64,000 nucleotides of DNA from Castanea sativa (GCF_040712315.1 NC_134013.1:6421001-6485000), one strand, 5' to 3'. Counted from the stretch's first letter, positions 46,772 to 57,113 are shown. The notes: generated from the letters alone by a model not told the origin. Numbers and translations: made by a program.

Positions 46772-47129
46772 GAAGCTAATTATTATTGTTTAGCAAAAAA
46801 AACTAATTATTATTAAAAAGAAATACAAGCTAATTGTGAGGAAAGAAAATAGGTATATCATAATTGAATTACTTTAATCGAACTGTGGAACCATCATAAA
46901 AAGGATATATATATATATACACACACACACACATTTACTTATTATGAAGGAAAAATTTTAGTTTACATTGATAGTACAATGTAAACTTATAATTAATTAC
47001 CCTATTATGAAAATGTTTTGCATTTATCTAAAGGATGATTAAGATTGCTTTTAAACAAAAATAAAAAATAAAATTTGAATCAATGCAGTGATATCTGATT
47101 GCAACAATCTTAGTTTAAACTATTTCCAT
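46772..47129. other. Spacer between elements 3 and 4
   Basis: 358 bp of AT-rich sequence with a TATATA/CACACA tract at about 46906-46932. It ends with TCCAT (47125-47129), the left duplication of element 4. Confidence 0.6.
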
Positions 47130-47644
47130 TGTTGAAGCAGAATATCGTCAGTTGAGGAGGGTTCGTCCAGATGAATACCAGTCGGTGGTAGTCCGTCCAG
47201 GTGATGACTGTATCACTCCTGCGAATAAGACAGAAGTTTCTTTACTCGGTCACCGGTGTGGTGCTTGCCACAACACCTCCGATGCCAAAGTTAGCACAAA
47301 AAGAAAATAGAATTTTTATAAAGGAATTGCTTTGTTTTTCATACAATTGTGTGTTTTTTCTCCCCCCTTATGTGGGTGGTGCCTCTCCTTTATATACCTT
47401 TTTTTGGTGTCTAGCCATTGTGGCATTAATTCCTGGCTTAATGGTGCTCCTGGCCGAGTAATGGTTCTTTAATATGTTTCCAACGGTCTACCCAGCTGGC
47501 GTCGTAACCGCTCGAGGTATTACTGCCGGCATTGAATCATTTTGGTGCCTTCGTCAGTGACGTGGCAATATTTTTCTCGTCATGGGGGTATAGGTCGTCT
47601 GTAGCATTATACCCGTCTGTGAGCCATTCTCGTCATTCCCATCA
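47130..47644 (-). repeat. Element 4 3' LTR
   Basis: 515 bp, TGTTGAAG...CCCATCA on the + strand. TATATAAAGG on the - strand at 47387-47396. Interior purine tract on the - strand GATCCGAGGGCATC (47645-47658). Confidence 0.94.
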
Positions 47645-48401
47645 GATGCCCTCGGATCATGTGGTCGACGTGACACGTCACGTCGTCCACAGAATGCGAA
47701 TCGTTCGAATACATCGTCCACAAAATGCGAATCGTTTGAGCTGCAAATGACTTTTGGGGTTTCGTGCTGTAATAAAGGCGTAGTGGCCGCGCCATTCTGG
47801 TTGTTGCCACGTGGCGCTTACTGGTGGGTGCAGTTACTGTTTCTTTTGTGCGACCCTTGGGTTTCCCGCTGATTTGCGGTTTTTTTCTGGGCTTTGTTTA
47901 AAAACTCCCTCTTTTCCTTTTCTTTTTTGTTTCTCATCTTCTAAAATTCCCTGTTTGTGCTCTCTCCTATCTCTTCAATTTTCTCTGTGAACTAGTGCGC
48001 ATTCTCCATTTTTCCAAGGCTGGTGCAAGGCAGGGTTCTCTAGCTTCTCTATCCGAGGTATGTTCTTCCCCTCTCGATCTTTCCTTTCTTTTTCCTTTTC
48101 TTTTCTTCTTCCCCTCTTTTTTTTTTTTGTTGAGATTCTGATGCCCCCTTTTTTCCCTCTTTCCTTTTTTTTTTTTTTTAGCTTCTTTGGTCTTTCTATG
48201 ATAGATAGTTCTGAGGTTTGGGCTATTTTTCCTTCGGTTTCTTTCCTTTTCATGCGCTTAGGAGGGTTTGTAGGAGTTTCCCCAAGCCTTGAGGGTTTTG
48301 TCTCAGAGGGTAACGGTTTGGGAGTAGTGGTGGCCAATTTGTTGCCATTGCTTCGTCTATACGTCAATTGGTTGGGGAATTTGTTAAGGGAGTGGGTAGA
48401 G
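47645..48401. other. Element 4 aORF upstream region
   Basis: Between the 3' LTR and the aORF. A 31-bp phrase beginning CGTCCACAGAATGCGAATCG is doubled at about 47687-47748. Further on are pyrimidine-rich runs (48070-48180), with an open frame from 48060 that is low-complexity Phe/Ser and probably leader rather than protein. Confidence 0.5.
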
Positions 48402-50398
48402 ATGTCTGAGGTGAGGACTAGTGAGCTCGAGACCGGGTTGTCATCTAGTGACGACCCAGTGGGGGGAGATACCGCCGTCTCTTCCTTTCGGGAGGTCAGG
48501 GCTTTCCACGCCCTTAGAGAGGTATGCGGGCTGGATTCTGAGACTCTAGGTCGATTTAGGGAAAGATTTCAGTTCCCGGAGCGGGTTAGGGTTCGTTTGC
48601 CCACCAAGGAGGATCGGGCTTGCCATTCTTTCCCTGGGGAGGTCTGTTTTTATGAGTCTTCCTTTATCTGCGGGTTGAGGCTCCCGGTCCATCCTTTTTT
48701 TATGGAGTTGTTAGATCGTTACGGCATTGCTCCGGGGCAACTTATGCCTAACTCCTGGAGAATACTGGTCAGCTGTATGGGAATATGGCTGGCCGCTACG
48801 GACGGTGGAGAGCTTAGGGTGGACGAGCTCACCTATTTGTACCGTCTAAAGGAGTCTAAAGAGTTTGGGTACTATGAGTTAGTCCCATGGGAAAAGAGGA
48901 CCAGGATCGTTCGAAATCTACCCTCGTCTTTCAGGTACTGGAAGTCCCGGTTCTTCTTTGTGTCGGGGGACGATTTTGAAACCCCCTCTGGAGGGGTTTG
49001 GGGTGAACTCCCGAGGCTATCTCGTCAATGGAGGACCCCAAACTTAGGTGCGTCATTAGTTATTCCCGTCACCCGAGTTTCGTTGAGCTTGATTTTCTTT
49101 TTTTTTTTTAAACTTCTCTGTTCATTGTTTTGCGCAGTAAAAAGGCGTCCTAAGCTCAAGAGCAGGTATAAGGAAAGTGTGGAGAAGGCGATCGAGTATG
49201 CGCGGACAATTGAGGATTGGGACGACCTTGTAGATCCGCGCACCCTCGTGTTCTATTGCCTCGGCCCCGAACCTTCTGCTTTCGTCTTGCGTAACCTCAG
49301 GATTGAGGGCAAAAAAAGTAATTTTCGCCTCGTGTATTTCTTTCTCATGTATGTTTCTTTCACATGTATGTTTTTTTTTATGTATGTTTCTTTCTTGCAG
49401 AGATGACGACCAAATTTAACAAAGGCATGTATGACAAGATGAGAGCAAAAAAGGACGAACCTTTGTCCCACCTCGGGAAGAAGGTGGTACGCATTACCGG
49501 GAAGGGCCCTCCGGTTACTTCTACGGCTTCTGTCGCGCATCTTGCCTCCGGGACTGACACGACGAGGTCAGCCTCTCCTGCTGCCTCTATCGAGGAGATC
49601 CCCACTCCTGCTTCTAAGAAGCAGCGAACTTCAAACAAGGGGAAGGAGAAAGTTGATTCCCGTTCGTCATCAATCTGGGACAACGAGAAACTTGCTGTGG
49701 ACAGAGCTCGTGAGGTGGTGACGGCAGACAACTTGAGGGTCTTCTCAGGCTCATCAACAAAGGACCTTGTGGATCGTCATTTGCACAAGCTAGTCCAGGT
49801 AATGCCCTTGTGTTATTTTTGCTTCATATGCCCGTCCACTTCCCCCTTCTCCTTTTTTTTTTTTTTTCAATGTGACCTCCCTGTGTGTTCTACAGGTGTT
49901 GGGGGAGAGTATTCATCTTTCCTCCAAGTATTTAGCTCAGGAGGCCAAGGTCGAGTCTGCTTTATCGCAGATATCGGTCTTGGAGATGGATAATTCAAAG
50001 CTGAAGAAGGAGCTTATAACTGCCATGGGTGAGGCCAATGCGCAAAGGAAGAGGCTGTGAAGCTTTAGGATGACCTCAGAACTGAGCGGCAGTTGGTTCT
50101 AGAGAAGGACAAACAACTTGCTTCTGCTTGGGAGAGGCTGAAGGGAGTTGCTGCGAGGGCCATAGAGGGCTTCCAGCAAACTGAAGAGTACAACTCTGTT
50201 CTCTTCAGCTGGTACTTCAAGGGATTCGAGCTGCTGCGGAGATACCTGATCAAGCACCCCTCTGGAGTAAACTTGGAGACGCTAGATATGGAGGAGGTAG
50301 ATAAAGAGATGTCTGCTGACGAGGCCGCGCAGCAATCGGTTCCTGATGCCAGTACCCCAGCTGAAGTTCCTCCTGCTGATGAAAGAGATGACGAATGA
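48402..50398 (+). pseudogene. Element 4 antisense extra ORF (aORF), four exons
   Basis: Exons 48402-49047, 49138-49317, 49401-49798 and 49896-50398; every intron has GT-AG, the phases fit, and introns are 90, 83 and 97 bp, each with a T-rich 3' end. The N-terminal domain is typical of the putative gypsy-type transposon family (Transposase_28): FICGLRLPVHPFFMELLDRY, GIAPGQLMPNSWRILVSCMG, then LKESKEFGYYELVPWEKRTR and WKSRFFFVSGDDFE. Exon 2 has RRPKLKSRYKESVEKAIEYA. Exon 3 is Ser/Thr-rich with a KKQRTSNKGKEK basic cluster. Exon 4 is a coiled coil. ATG 48402 is preferred over the upstream frame, which is low complexity. A frameshift near 50040 and a TAG near 50068 break exon 4, so it is probably not functional now. 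Role unknown. Confidence 0.82.
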
Positions 50399-50693
50399 AA
50401 ACTTTATAATTTTTGTTTGTTTTTTTTTTTTGACGTTCCCTTTGTATTTTGGGCTTCAATCCGAGAACAATTTTACTCATATTTTGAGAATACTATTTTT
50501 GTTTCAAAGTAATCGCTCACTGCTCTTGGTTTCGTAGCTACTTGTTTTGTTATCTCAAATTTTATTCGTACTTTGAGGATACTACATGTTTTGCTGCCTT
50601 CACTTAGAATATACATCCGTTATAGCAGAATTCTTTTACTTAGACTTTTAGAGACAATCTCTCTGTCTTGTCAGTAATGCATATCTGTCATTA
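50399..50693. other. Element 4 aORF 3' region
   Basis: T-rich sequence following the aORF stop, with a degenerate first unit of the array near 50600-50690. Likely 3' UTR. Confidence 0.55.
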
Positions 50694-51150
50694 CTTAGAT
50701 ATTTTTTGGAGACATTCTTTGTGCCTCGTCAGTAATATACATCCGTTGATGCGGAATTTTATTACTTGGACTTTTGGGAGACATTCTTTGTGCCTCATCA
50801 GTAATATACATCCGTCGATGCGGAATTTTATTACTTAGACTTTTAGGAGACATTCTTTGTGCCTCGTCAGTAATATACATCCGTCGATGAGGAATTTTAT
50901 TACTTAGACTTTTGGGAGACATTCTTTGTGCCTCGTCAGTAATATACATCCGTCGATGCGGAATTTTATTACTTGGACTTTTGGGAGACATTCTTTGTGC
51001 CTCGTCAGTAATATACATCCGTCGATGCGGAATTTTATTACTTAGACTTTTGGGAGACATTCTTTGTGCCTCGTCAGTAATATACATCCGTCGATGCAGA
51101 ATTTTATTACTTAGACTTTTGGGAGACATTCTTTGTGCCTAGTCAGTAAT
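50694..51150. repeat. Element 4 69-bp tandem array
   Basis: Six good units plus partial ones. Period is exactly 69 (for example GAGACATTCTTTGTGCCTCG at 50709, 50778, 50847). Because 69 is a multiple of three, open frames run through on both strands: 144 codons on the - strand (repeat MSPKSLSNKIPHRRMYITDE + AQR) and 76 on the + strand. It lies between the convergent pol and aORF stops. Unit sequence is unrelated to that of elements 1-3. Confidence 0.94.
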
Positions 51151-51221
51151 GTGGACTGGTCTGTTAGCACAACTGTAGGCAATGCTTTTATTAATTTTAG
51201 AAAAGTGAATACATTAGCTTG

Positions 51222-52457
51222 TTACACCTTTTGATGGTACTTCTTTAAATGCTCAATGTTCCATGGTCGAGGAAGTGCTTTCCCGTACAGGGTTTCCAGG
51301 TGATAGCTGCCTTGCCTGGAGTAATGAGTGACTCGGTATGGTCCTTCCCATGTGGGGCCGAGCTTTCCTTGGGTGGAGTTTCTAGTTGCTGTCGTCACCT
51401 TCCGCAGGACGAGGTCGCCAATGTGGAGTCGCCTGAGTCTCACTCTTCTATTGTAGTACTCGGTCATTTTCTTCTGGTATTCCGCCATCTGTCCAGGGTT
51501 ACATCTCTTACCTCGTCCGGGCGAGTCTAGGTTTACTCGTAGCCCTTTGGTTATTGCTTTCGTCGTGGAATGCTTCTCGTCGATCTTGGTTACTCCCACT
51601 TCGACCGGGATTACGCCGGTGCCATATGTAAGCTGAATGGGGTTTCGCCGTCGGAGTTCTTGCCGTGGTTACGTAGGCCCGCGGCACGTTGGGTAATTCT
51701 TACGGCCGAGGGCACCAAGCGTCGTCCGGCTTGGTTTTGATCATTTGGAGCAATGTCCAGATTCGCTACTTCGGTCTTGCCCGTTCGCTTTGTGGATGCC
51801 CGGGGGATGAGAGGCGATTTTGATGCCGAGGCCGGAGCAGAAATCTTTGAAGCCTTGGTTATCAAACTGCCGCCCATTGTCCGTGACAATCGTCCGTGGG
51901 ATCCCGAACCTGCAGATGATACTTTTCCACACGAAGCTTCGGATTCGTGCTTCGGTGATGGATGCCGTTGACTTGGCTTCGACCCACTTTGTAAAGTAAT
52001 CAATTGCGACGAGTAGGAATCTTACCTGTCCTTTTCCCGGGGGTAGCGGTCCGACGATGTCGATTCCCCATTGTGCAAATGGCCACGGGGATGATATGGT
52101 CGTCAACTTCTCCGCCGGGAGTCGTTGGATGTTCCTAAATCTCTGACACTTGTCGCAATTTTTGACGATTTGCGCTGCGTCCGTTTGGACGGTTGGCCAG
52201 AAATAACCTGTTCGGATGACTTTGCTCGCCAGGGATCTGGGGCCGGCGTGGTTCCCGCACACGCCTTCGTGTATTTCTTCTAAGATGTACCTGGCTTCGT
52301 CCTCGTCGACACATTTCAAGTATGGTAGGGAATAACCTCTTTTGTATAGTTGGTCATTCAGAATGGTGAATCTGGTTGCTCTTTGCTTGATTTTCCTGGC
52401 GTCTTTGGGGTCCTGGGGGAGGTGCCCGTCTTGGAGGAAGGATATGATTGGCGCCAT
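51222..52457 (-). pseudogene. Element 4 integrase
   Basis: Frame 51741-52457 has the zinc-binding region (HEGVCGNHAGPRSLASK, then VKNCDKCQRF) and the core WGIDIVGPL (first Asp) and IVTDNGRQFDN (second Asp). A single-base insertion after KANGQ (near 51785) shifts the frame just before the catalytic Glu, which is still encoded as TEVAN in another frame. Further frameshifts follow, then frame 51222-51599 carries the C-terminal part (LHIGDLVLRKVTTATRNSTQ, EGPYRVTHYSRQGSYHLETL) and the stop. Unlike elements 1 and 2, it has Gln (CAG/CAA), not a stop, before WGIDIV. Confidence 0.9.
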
Positions 52458-52465
52458 CCATTTGT

Positions 52466-52910
52466 TTATTCTGCGAATTTGCGAATATCGAGATTTCTTC
52501 GATCTTGGGGCGTTCTTGTATTTCCATGGTCGGCTACGTGCATCTTTGGTTCATCTTCGACGAGGCTATCTTTGCAATCTCGTACGCTTCCATGTCCCCG
52601 GCCTCTTGGGATCTGCATGAACTCCAGTTTGTCAAATTCCCGGGCCAAATGCTTTGCTATCTTGAGGTATTTCTGCATTCTTTCCTCCTTTGCTTCGTAC
52701 TCCTCCTTGATCTGTGCTACTACTAGCTTCGAGTCACTTTGGACGACCAGGTTTTTTGCTCCAATTGCCTTCCCTAGTCTCAGCCCTGTCGATATTCCTC
52801 GTACTCGGCTTCGTTATTGGTGGCTGGGAACTTAAGTCGAACCCCATACCTGAGTTTTTCTCCGTCGGGAGTTGTTATAACGATCCCTACTCCTCCCCTT
52901 TTTTGGGCTG
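52466..52910 (-). pseudogene. Element 4 second RNase H, joined to RT by deletion
   Basis: Begins TDGSSAQKRGGVGIVITT (about 52850-52905), then ATNNEAEYEGILTGLRL, VVQSDSKLVVAQIKEEYEAK and MQKYLKIAKHLAREFDKLEF, the Tat-type second RNase H. At about 52900-52920 it follows the RT thumb (FVSKATDD) with nothing of the RT-linked RNase H between, and the reading frame changes. A later frameshift near 52600 breaks the C-terminal part. Confidence 0.83.
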
Positions 52911-53842
52911 ATGATCCGTCAGTCTGGATCGTCCGTTGCTTTGGAGACGAACCTATTCAGTGCAGCGATCCGCCCTATGAGCTTCTGGACATCTTTGACG
53001 GACTTCGGTGACGTCATGTCTAGTATTGCTTGCACCTTCTCCGGATTGGCCTTTATCCCTCTTTGGGACACCATGAATCCCAAGAATTTCCCTGATGCTA
53101 CCCCGAAAATACACTTGCTGGGATTCAACTTCATTTGATATCTCCTGAGGGTGGTGAATGTTTCTTCCAAGTCGTCCAGGTGTGCCAGTTCTTTTTTGCT
53201 CTTGATGAGCATGTCGTCCACATACACCTCCATGTTTCTGCCGATTTGCTTGCCGAACATTTTGTTTACTAACCTTTGGTACGTTGCCCCCATGTTCTTC
53301 AGTCCAAAAGGCATTACCTTGTAGCAGTAGAGGCCCTAGCTCGTGATGAAGGCGGTTTTTTCTTGATCTTCCTCAGCCATCTTTATTTGGTTGTATCTTG
53401 AAAAGGCGTCCATGAACGTCAGAATTTTATGCCTGGCCGTGGAATCCACCAGCTGGTCTATCCTAGGCAAGGGGAAACTATCCTTTGGGCATGCCTTGTT
53501 TAGGTCCGTGAAATCTACACACATTCTCCATTTTTCGTTTGCTTTCTTTACCAGCACGACGTTGGCAACCCACTCGGGATAATACACTTCCCTGATGAAG
53601 TTTGCCTGCAACAACTTGTTAACTTCGTCGTTGATCGCCTGGCTTCGTTCGGGGGCAAAGACGCGGCGCCTCTGTTGGACGGGTTTCTTTTCGGGATCTA
53701 CGTTTAATTTGTGCTGAATCACTTGTCGCGATATGCCGGGCATATCCTCATGACTCCATGCGAAGACATCCTGGTTTTTCCTGAGGAATTGAATGAGCTT
53801 CGTTCTCATTTCGGGGCTTAGTGCTGTTCCTATCCTCGTCAT
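52911..53842 (-). pseudogene. Element 4 reverse transcriptase
   Basis: Frame 53336-53842: [83 protein letters not shown] at about 53335 (probably Trp, as TGG) separates it from frame 52919-53314: MPFGLKNMGATYQRLVNKMF, catalytic YVDD at 53213-53224, SKCIFGVASGKFLGFMVSQR. All main RT motifs are present. The frame stops (TGA) a few codons after the deletion junction. Confidence 0.9.
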
Positions 53843-53847
53843 CTTCG

Positions 53848-54467
53848 CGGTTTCCCCCCTCCACTAGCTCGACGGCTTCCAAAGCCTCTGCTTTGTCTTC
53901 TTTCTCCTTTTCTATCGTCCATGTGTGACTCTCCTTTGTGGCCACTACAGCCTGGTAGCATTCCCTAGCCAGGACTTGATCTCCTTTAACTTCGCTAACA
54001 CCGTCCTCAGTTGGGAATTTCACCTTCAAGCAATATGTGGACGTGACCGCCTTCCATCTGTTGAGCGTAGGTCTACCAATGATTACATTGTACGCCGACG
54101 GGCAGTCTACTACCAGAAAGTCCAGCTGACATGTTTGCTGCTTTAGGTATGTTCCTATCGTGACTTTTAATGTTACTATGCCCCTGGGGTATACTTTGTC
54201 CCCACTGAAGCTAACGAGAGGAGACTCGAAGGGGCGCAGCCTCTTGGGATCAAGTTTCAGCTGCTGGAAGGCTGGCAGGTACATAATGTCTGCGAAACTG
54301 CCATTATCTATAAGTATCCTCTTGGTGTTAAATCCCTCGATCGTGAGTGTTATAACTAGGGGGTCGTTGTGTGGCTGCCTTACTCCTCGTGCATCTTCTT
54401 CGTTGAAAGATATGTCATGGTCTGTTTGTCTCTGCTTGAATGAGGGCTGCATATGGACGCTATTCAC
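53848..54467 (-). pseudogene. Element 4 aspartic protease
   Basis: Open frame 53748-54467. The active site is [17 protein letters not shown] (Asp-Asn-Gly-Ser type), preceded by [17 protein letters not shown] and followed by [18 protein letters not shown] and [20 protein letters not shown]. The usual Ser after DNGS is Phe here. The Glu/Asp-rich tail ([20 protein letters not shown]) is the linker to RT. This part is intact as a frame but is separated from gag and RT by frame changes. Confidence 0.87.
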
Positions 54468-55844
54468 TTGCCTCTAGCATGCTTTCTTGAGGGACTTGCA
54501 CGACCTTCCCGTTGGTGGCCCTCCTGCAATCGTGTGTATTTCTCCAATCACGTCTTGTGGTAGTTGGGAAGTGCTGGCCCCATTCTTTACCGAAGGCTCG
54601 TGCTGGCCCTCGCCTTCGTCTTTGAATCTGCTGGGTTCTCCCTTCTTGACATACTTCTGCAATTTTCCTTTCTGTATCAACTCTTCTATTTGTCCTTTCA
54701 GGTCTCGGCAATCCTTCGTGTAATGGCCGTGATCCTTGTGGAATCGGCAGTATTTGTTCTTGTCCCGCACGTTAGGGGATGAATGTAAAGGTTTTGGCCA
54801 CTGAAGGTAGTGTTGATCCTGGATCTGTGTCAAAATTTTGTCAATAGGCATAATCAGAGGGGTAAATTTTACCGTTCGTGGCGTCTTCTCTTCCTTTCGT
54901 TTGTCTACTTCACTTCCCCGACGGTTAGGACGCTCCCTCTTTTATCCCCTACGTTCGTCTTCGTGCCTTCCCTCCTTTTTTGATCTGCCCTCGTCAATAA
55001 TGGCTGCCAGTGCGTCCTCGGCATTCATGTATTTTTGCGCTTTCAGGAGCATCTCTGCCATCGTCCGGGGCGGATTCTTTGCCAGCGAGACAACGAATTC
55101 CCGAGACCTAAGCCCGGCCTTAAATGTCGTCAGCTGTACTTTGTCGTCTGCATCGTCCACTTCTAAGGTCTCTCGAGTGAAGCGCTTCACGTACGAGCGC
55201 AAGGTCTCCTTCTCACCTTGCTTAATAGTGAGCAGGTGATCCGCGGGTCTCTTGGGACGTTGCCCTTCGACAAAATGGCGCAAAAAGGCTCTACTTAACT
55301 GTTCAAAGTTGTCAATAGATGAGGTGGGCAGCCTCGTGAACCATTCCCTACCAGCCCCCTTTAGCGTGGTAGGGAAGGAACGACACATTATCTCGTCAGG
55401 GGGCTATTGAAGACCCAATGTCGTCTTGAAGGTATTAAGGTGGTCTTGGGGGTCCTTAAGTCCGTCAAAGGGTTCGAGTTGAGGTAACCGAAACTTTGGT
55501 GGTACTGGCCGTTCTAAAACTGCCATGGTAAAGGGTAAATCTGTTGCCCTGACCATCTTATCTAAGCTCCGATCCGTCTTCTCCTTGATGGCATTTTTCA
55601 GCTCGTTCATCTCCTTTCTCATCTCCTGGAGGAGATCAGAATGCTGTTCCTCTGGAGTGATGGTCCTTCGTCGGTCAATTCTCCCGTGGCTATCTCCTTC
55701 GTCTTCTTGGACCGCTCTCGATCGGTTCTCTTCCTGCTGAAGCTTTTGCCTCATTTCTTCATTCTGTCTGGTGAGCTCTTCCACAGTGGCCACAAGAGCT
55801 TGAACTTGCTGAGCCAAAGCTGCTGGATCTTGGTTGGACTCCAT
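54468..55844 (-). pseudogene. Element 4 gag
   Basis: ATG at 55842-55844 (MESNQDPAALAQQVQALVAT), about 50 bases after the PBS. An N-terminal coiled coil (TVEELTRQNEEMRQKLQQEE) is followed by KFRLPQLEPFDGLKDPQDHL, the capsid core (CRSFPTTLKGAGREWFTRLP, LSRAFLRHFVEGQRPKRPAD, ETLRSYVKRFTRETLEVDDA), and a zinc knuckle YCRFHKDHGHYTKDC (about 54715-54759) with C-X2-H-X4-H-X4-C spacing. Breaks: TAG after TTLGLQ (55401-55403), TAA near 54940, and a frame change near 54470. Apart from these, the protein is well preserved. Confidence 0.9.
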
Positions 55845-55899
55845 CTGGATATTGAAGTTGGTAGGAACTGCGCTTTTGGATCGTAGTACGAGAACGTCG

Positions 55900-55917
55900 T
55901 TCCCACAGATGGCGCCA
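55900..55917 (-). other. Element 4 primer binding site
   Basis: - strand TGGCGCCATCTGTGGGAA, three bases after the LTR end (CAACA then GTT). Similar in form to the sites of elements 1-3. The tRNA is not assigned. Confidence 0.78.
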
Positions 55918-55920
55918 AAC

Positions 55921-56433
55921 TGTTGAAGCAGAATATTGTCAGTTGAGGAGGGTTCGTCCAGATGAATACCAGTCGGTGGTAGTCCGTCCAGGTGATGACT
56001 GTATCACTCCTGCGAATAAGACAGAAGTTTCTTTACTCGGTCACCGGTGTGGTGCCTGCCATAACACCTCTGATGCCAAAGTTAGCACAAAAAGAAAATA
56101 GAATTTTTATAAAGGAATTGCTTTGTTTTTCATACAATTGTGTGTTTTTTCTTCCCTTATGTGGGTGGTGCCTCTCCTTTATATACCTTTTTTTGGTGTC
56201 TAGCCGTTGTGGCATTAATTCCTGGCTTAATGGTGCTCCTGGCCGAGTAATGGTTCTTTAATATGTTTCCAACGGTCTACCCAGCTGGCGTCGTAACCGC
56301 TCGAGGTATTACTGCCGGCATTGAATCATTTTGGTGCCTTCGTCAGTGACGTGGCAATATTTTTCTCGTCATGGGGGTATAGGTCGTCTGTAGCATTATA
56401 CCCGTCTGTGAGCCATTCTTGTCATTCCCATCA
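55921..56433 (-). repeat. Element 4 5' LTR and promoter
   Basis: 513 bp, TG...CA. TATATAAAG on the - strand at 56177-56185 would drive leftward transcription of gag-pol. About 98-99% identical to the left LTR by eye. Confidence 0.94.
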
Positions 56434-56438
56434 TCCAT

Positions 56439-56903
56439 CAATGCTATCCAATTTTTGATGAATCCCAATCATTTACTGAAATCTCAATATTTCAACAAAT
56501 GAACCAATGAAATACAAAATTATAACGATAAAAAGGATGAGTGAAAAACATTGTATAGTTCGAAATTCCTTGTTTCTCACAATGAATTTTTATATTTAGG
56601 TCCCATAAATTAAAATATTTTTCACAACTTACTAAAGTATCTTAAGTCTTAAAAATAAAATATTTCTTGTTTGATGACAATAAATTTAACTAATTGATAC
56701 CAATACATATTTATAACTTATTAAGTAAATTTTGTAACTCTAATTTCTGAACATCCAATAAGCATGTGTTTTAAACATTCCACGTGTCTGATTGGATTAT
56801 CTTGAAGTCGTTTGTTTAAGCTTATAAATTAACTTATATGTATTTTTTTTTAAACTTCATTTTTTTTTACCCTAAGCACACTTATACTTTTATTTGATTT
56901 ATT
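56439..56903. other. Spacer after element 4
   Basis: AT-rich sequence with no gene seen. It begins directly after the TCCAT duplication. Confidence 0.55.
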
Positions 56904-57113
56904 GTTAAATTCAAATAGTTATTATTATTATTTTTTTTTTTACAAGATAGAATTTCTACTCTAGCCTAATCTAAGTGTATATGTGTGTGAAGCTCCCTCC
57001 TAGAGACTTGAACCCCGGCCCTTGCCTCCCACACCCCACACCTCATAAGCACTTATACTTGTGGAGTGACCACCACACCAAGGGTGCGCGGTGGTGTTAA
57101 ATTCAAATAGTTA
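56904..57113 (-). mobile_element. tRNA-derived SINE with 18-bp target duplication
   Basis: The 18-bp repeat GTTAAATTCAAATAGTTA flanks the insert at 56904-56921 and 57096-57113. The 174-bp body read on the - strand starts CCACCGCGCACCCTTGGTGT, has TTGGTGTGGTGGTC like a Pol III A box, GGTTCAAGTCTC like a B box, and ends TCTATCTTGT plus poly-A and TAA repeats. It has no coding capacity. A second, older copy lies at 27405-27556. Confidence 0.9.

Larger units (their letters stand above)
47130..56433 (-). mobile_element. Element 4: youngest Ty3/gypsy element, different family, RNase H deleted
   Basis: 9.3 kb on the - strand with a perfect 5-bp target duplication TCCAT (47125-47129, 56434-56438). 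LTRs of 515 and 513 bp differ at only about seven sites plus one small indel. Layout: 5' LTR on the right, PBS, gag, protease, RT, second RNase H, integrase, 69-bp tandem array, oppositely oriented four-exon aORF, 3' LTR on the left. Sequence differs strongly from elements 1-3 (another family) but gene order is the same. The RT-linked RNase H is deleted and several frameshifts break pol, despite the young LTRs. Confidence 0.95.

Noticed and set aside
48060..48401. Upstream extension of the element 4 aORF frame
   Set aside because: Low-complexity Phe/Ser/Leu translation of T-rich DNA; more likely leader. ATG 48402 begins the conserved part.
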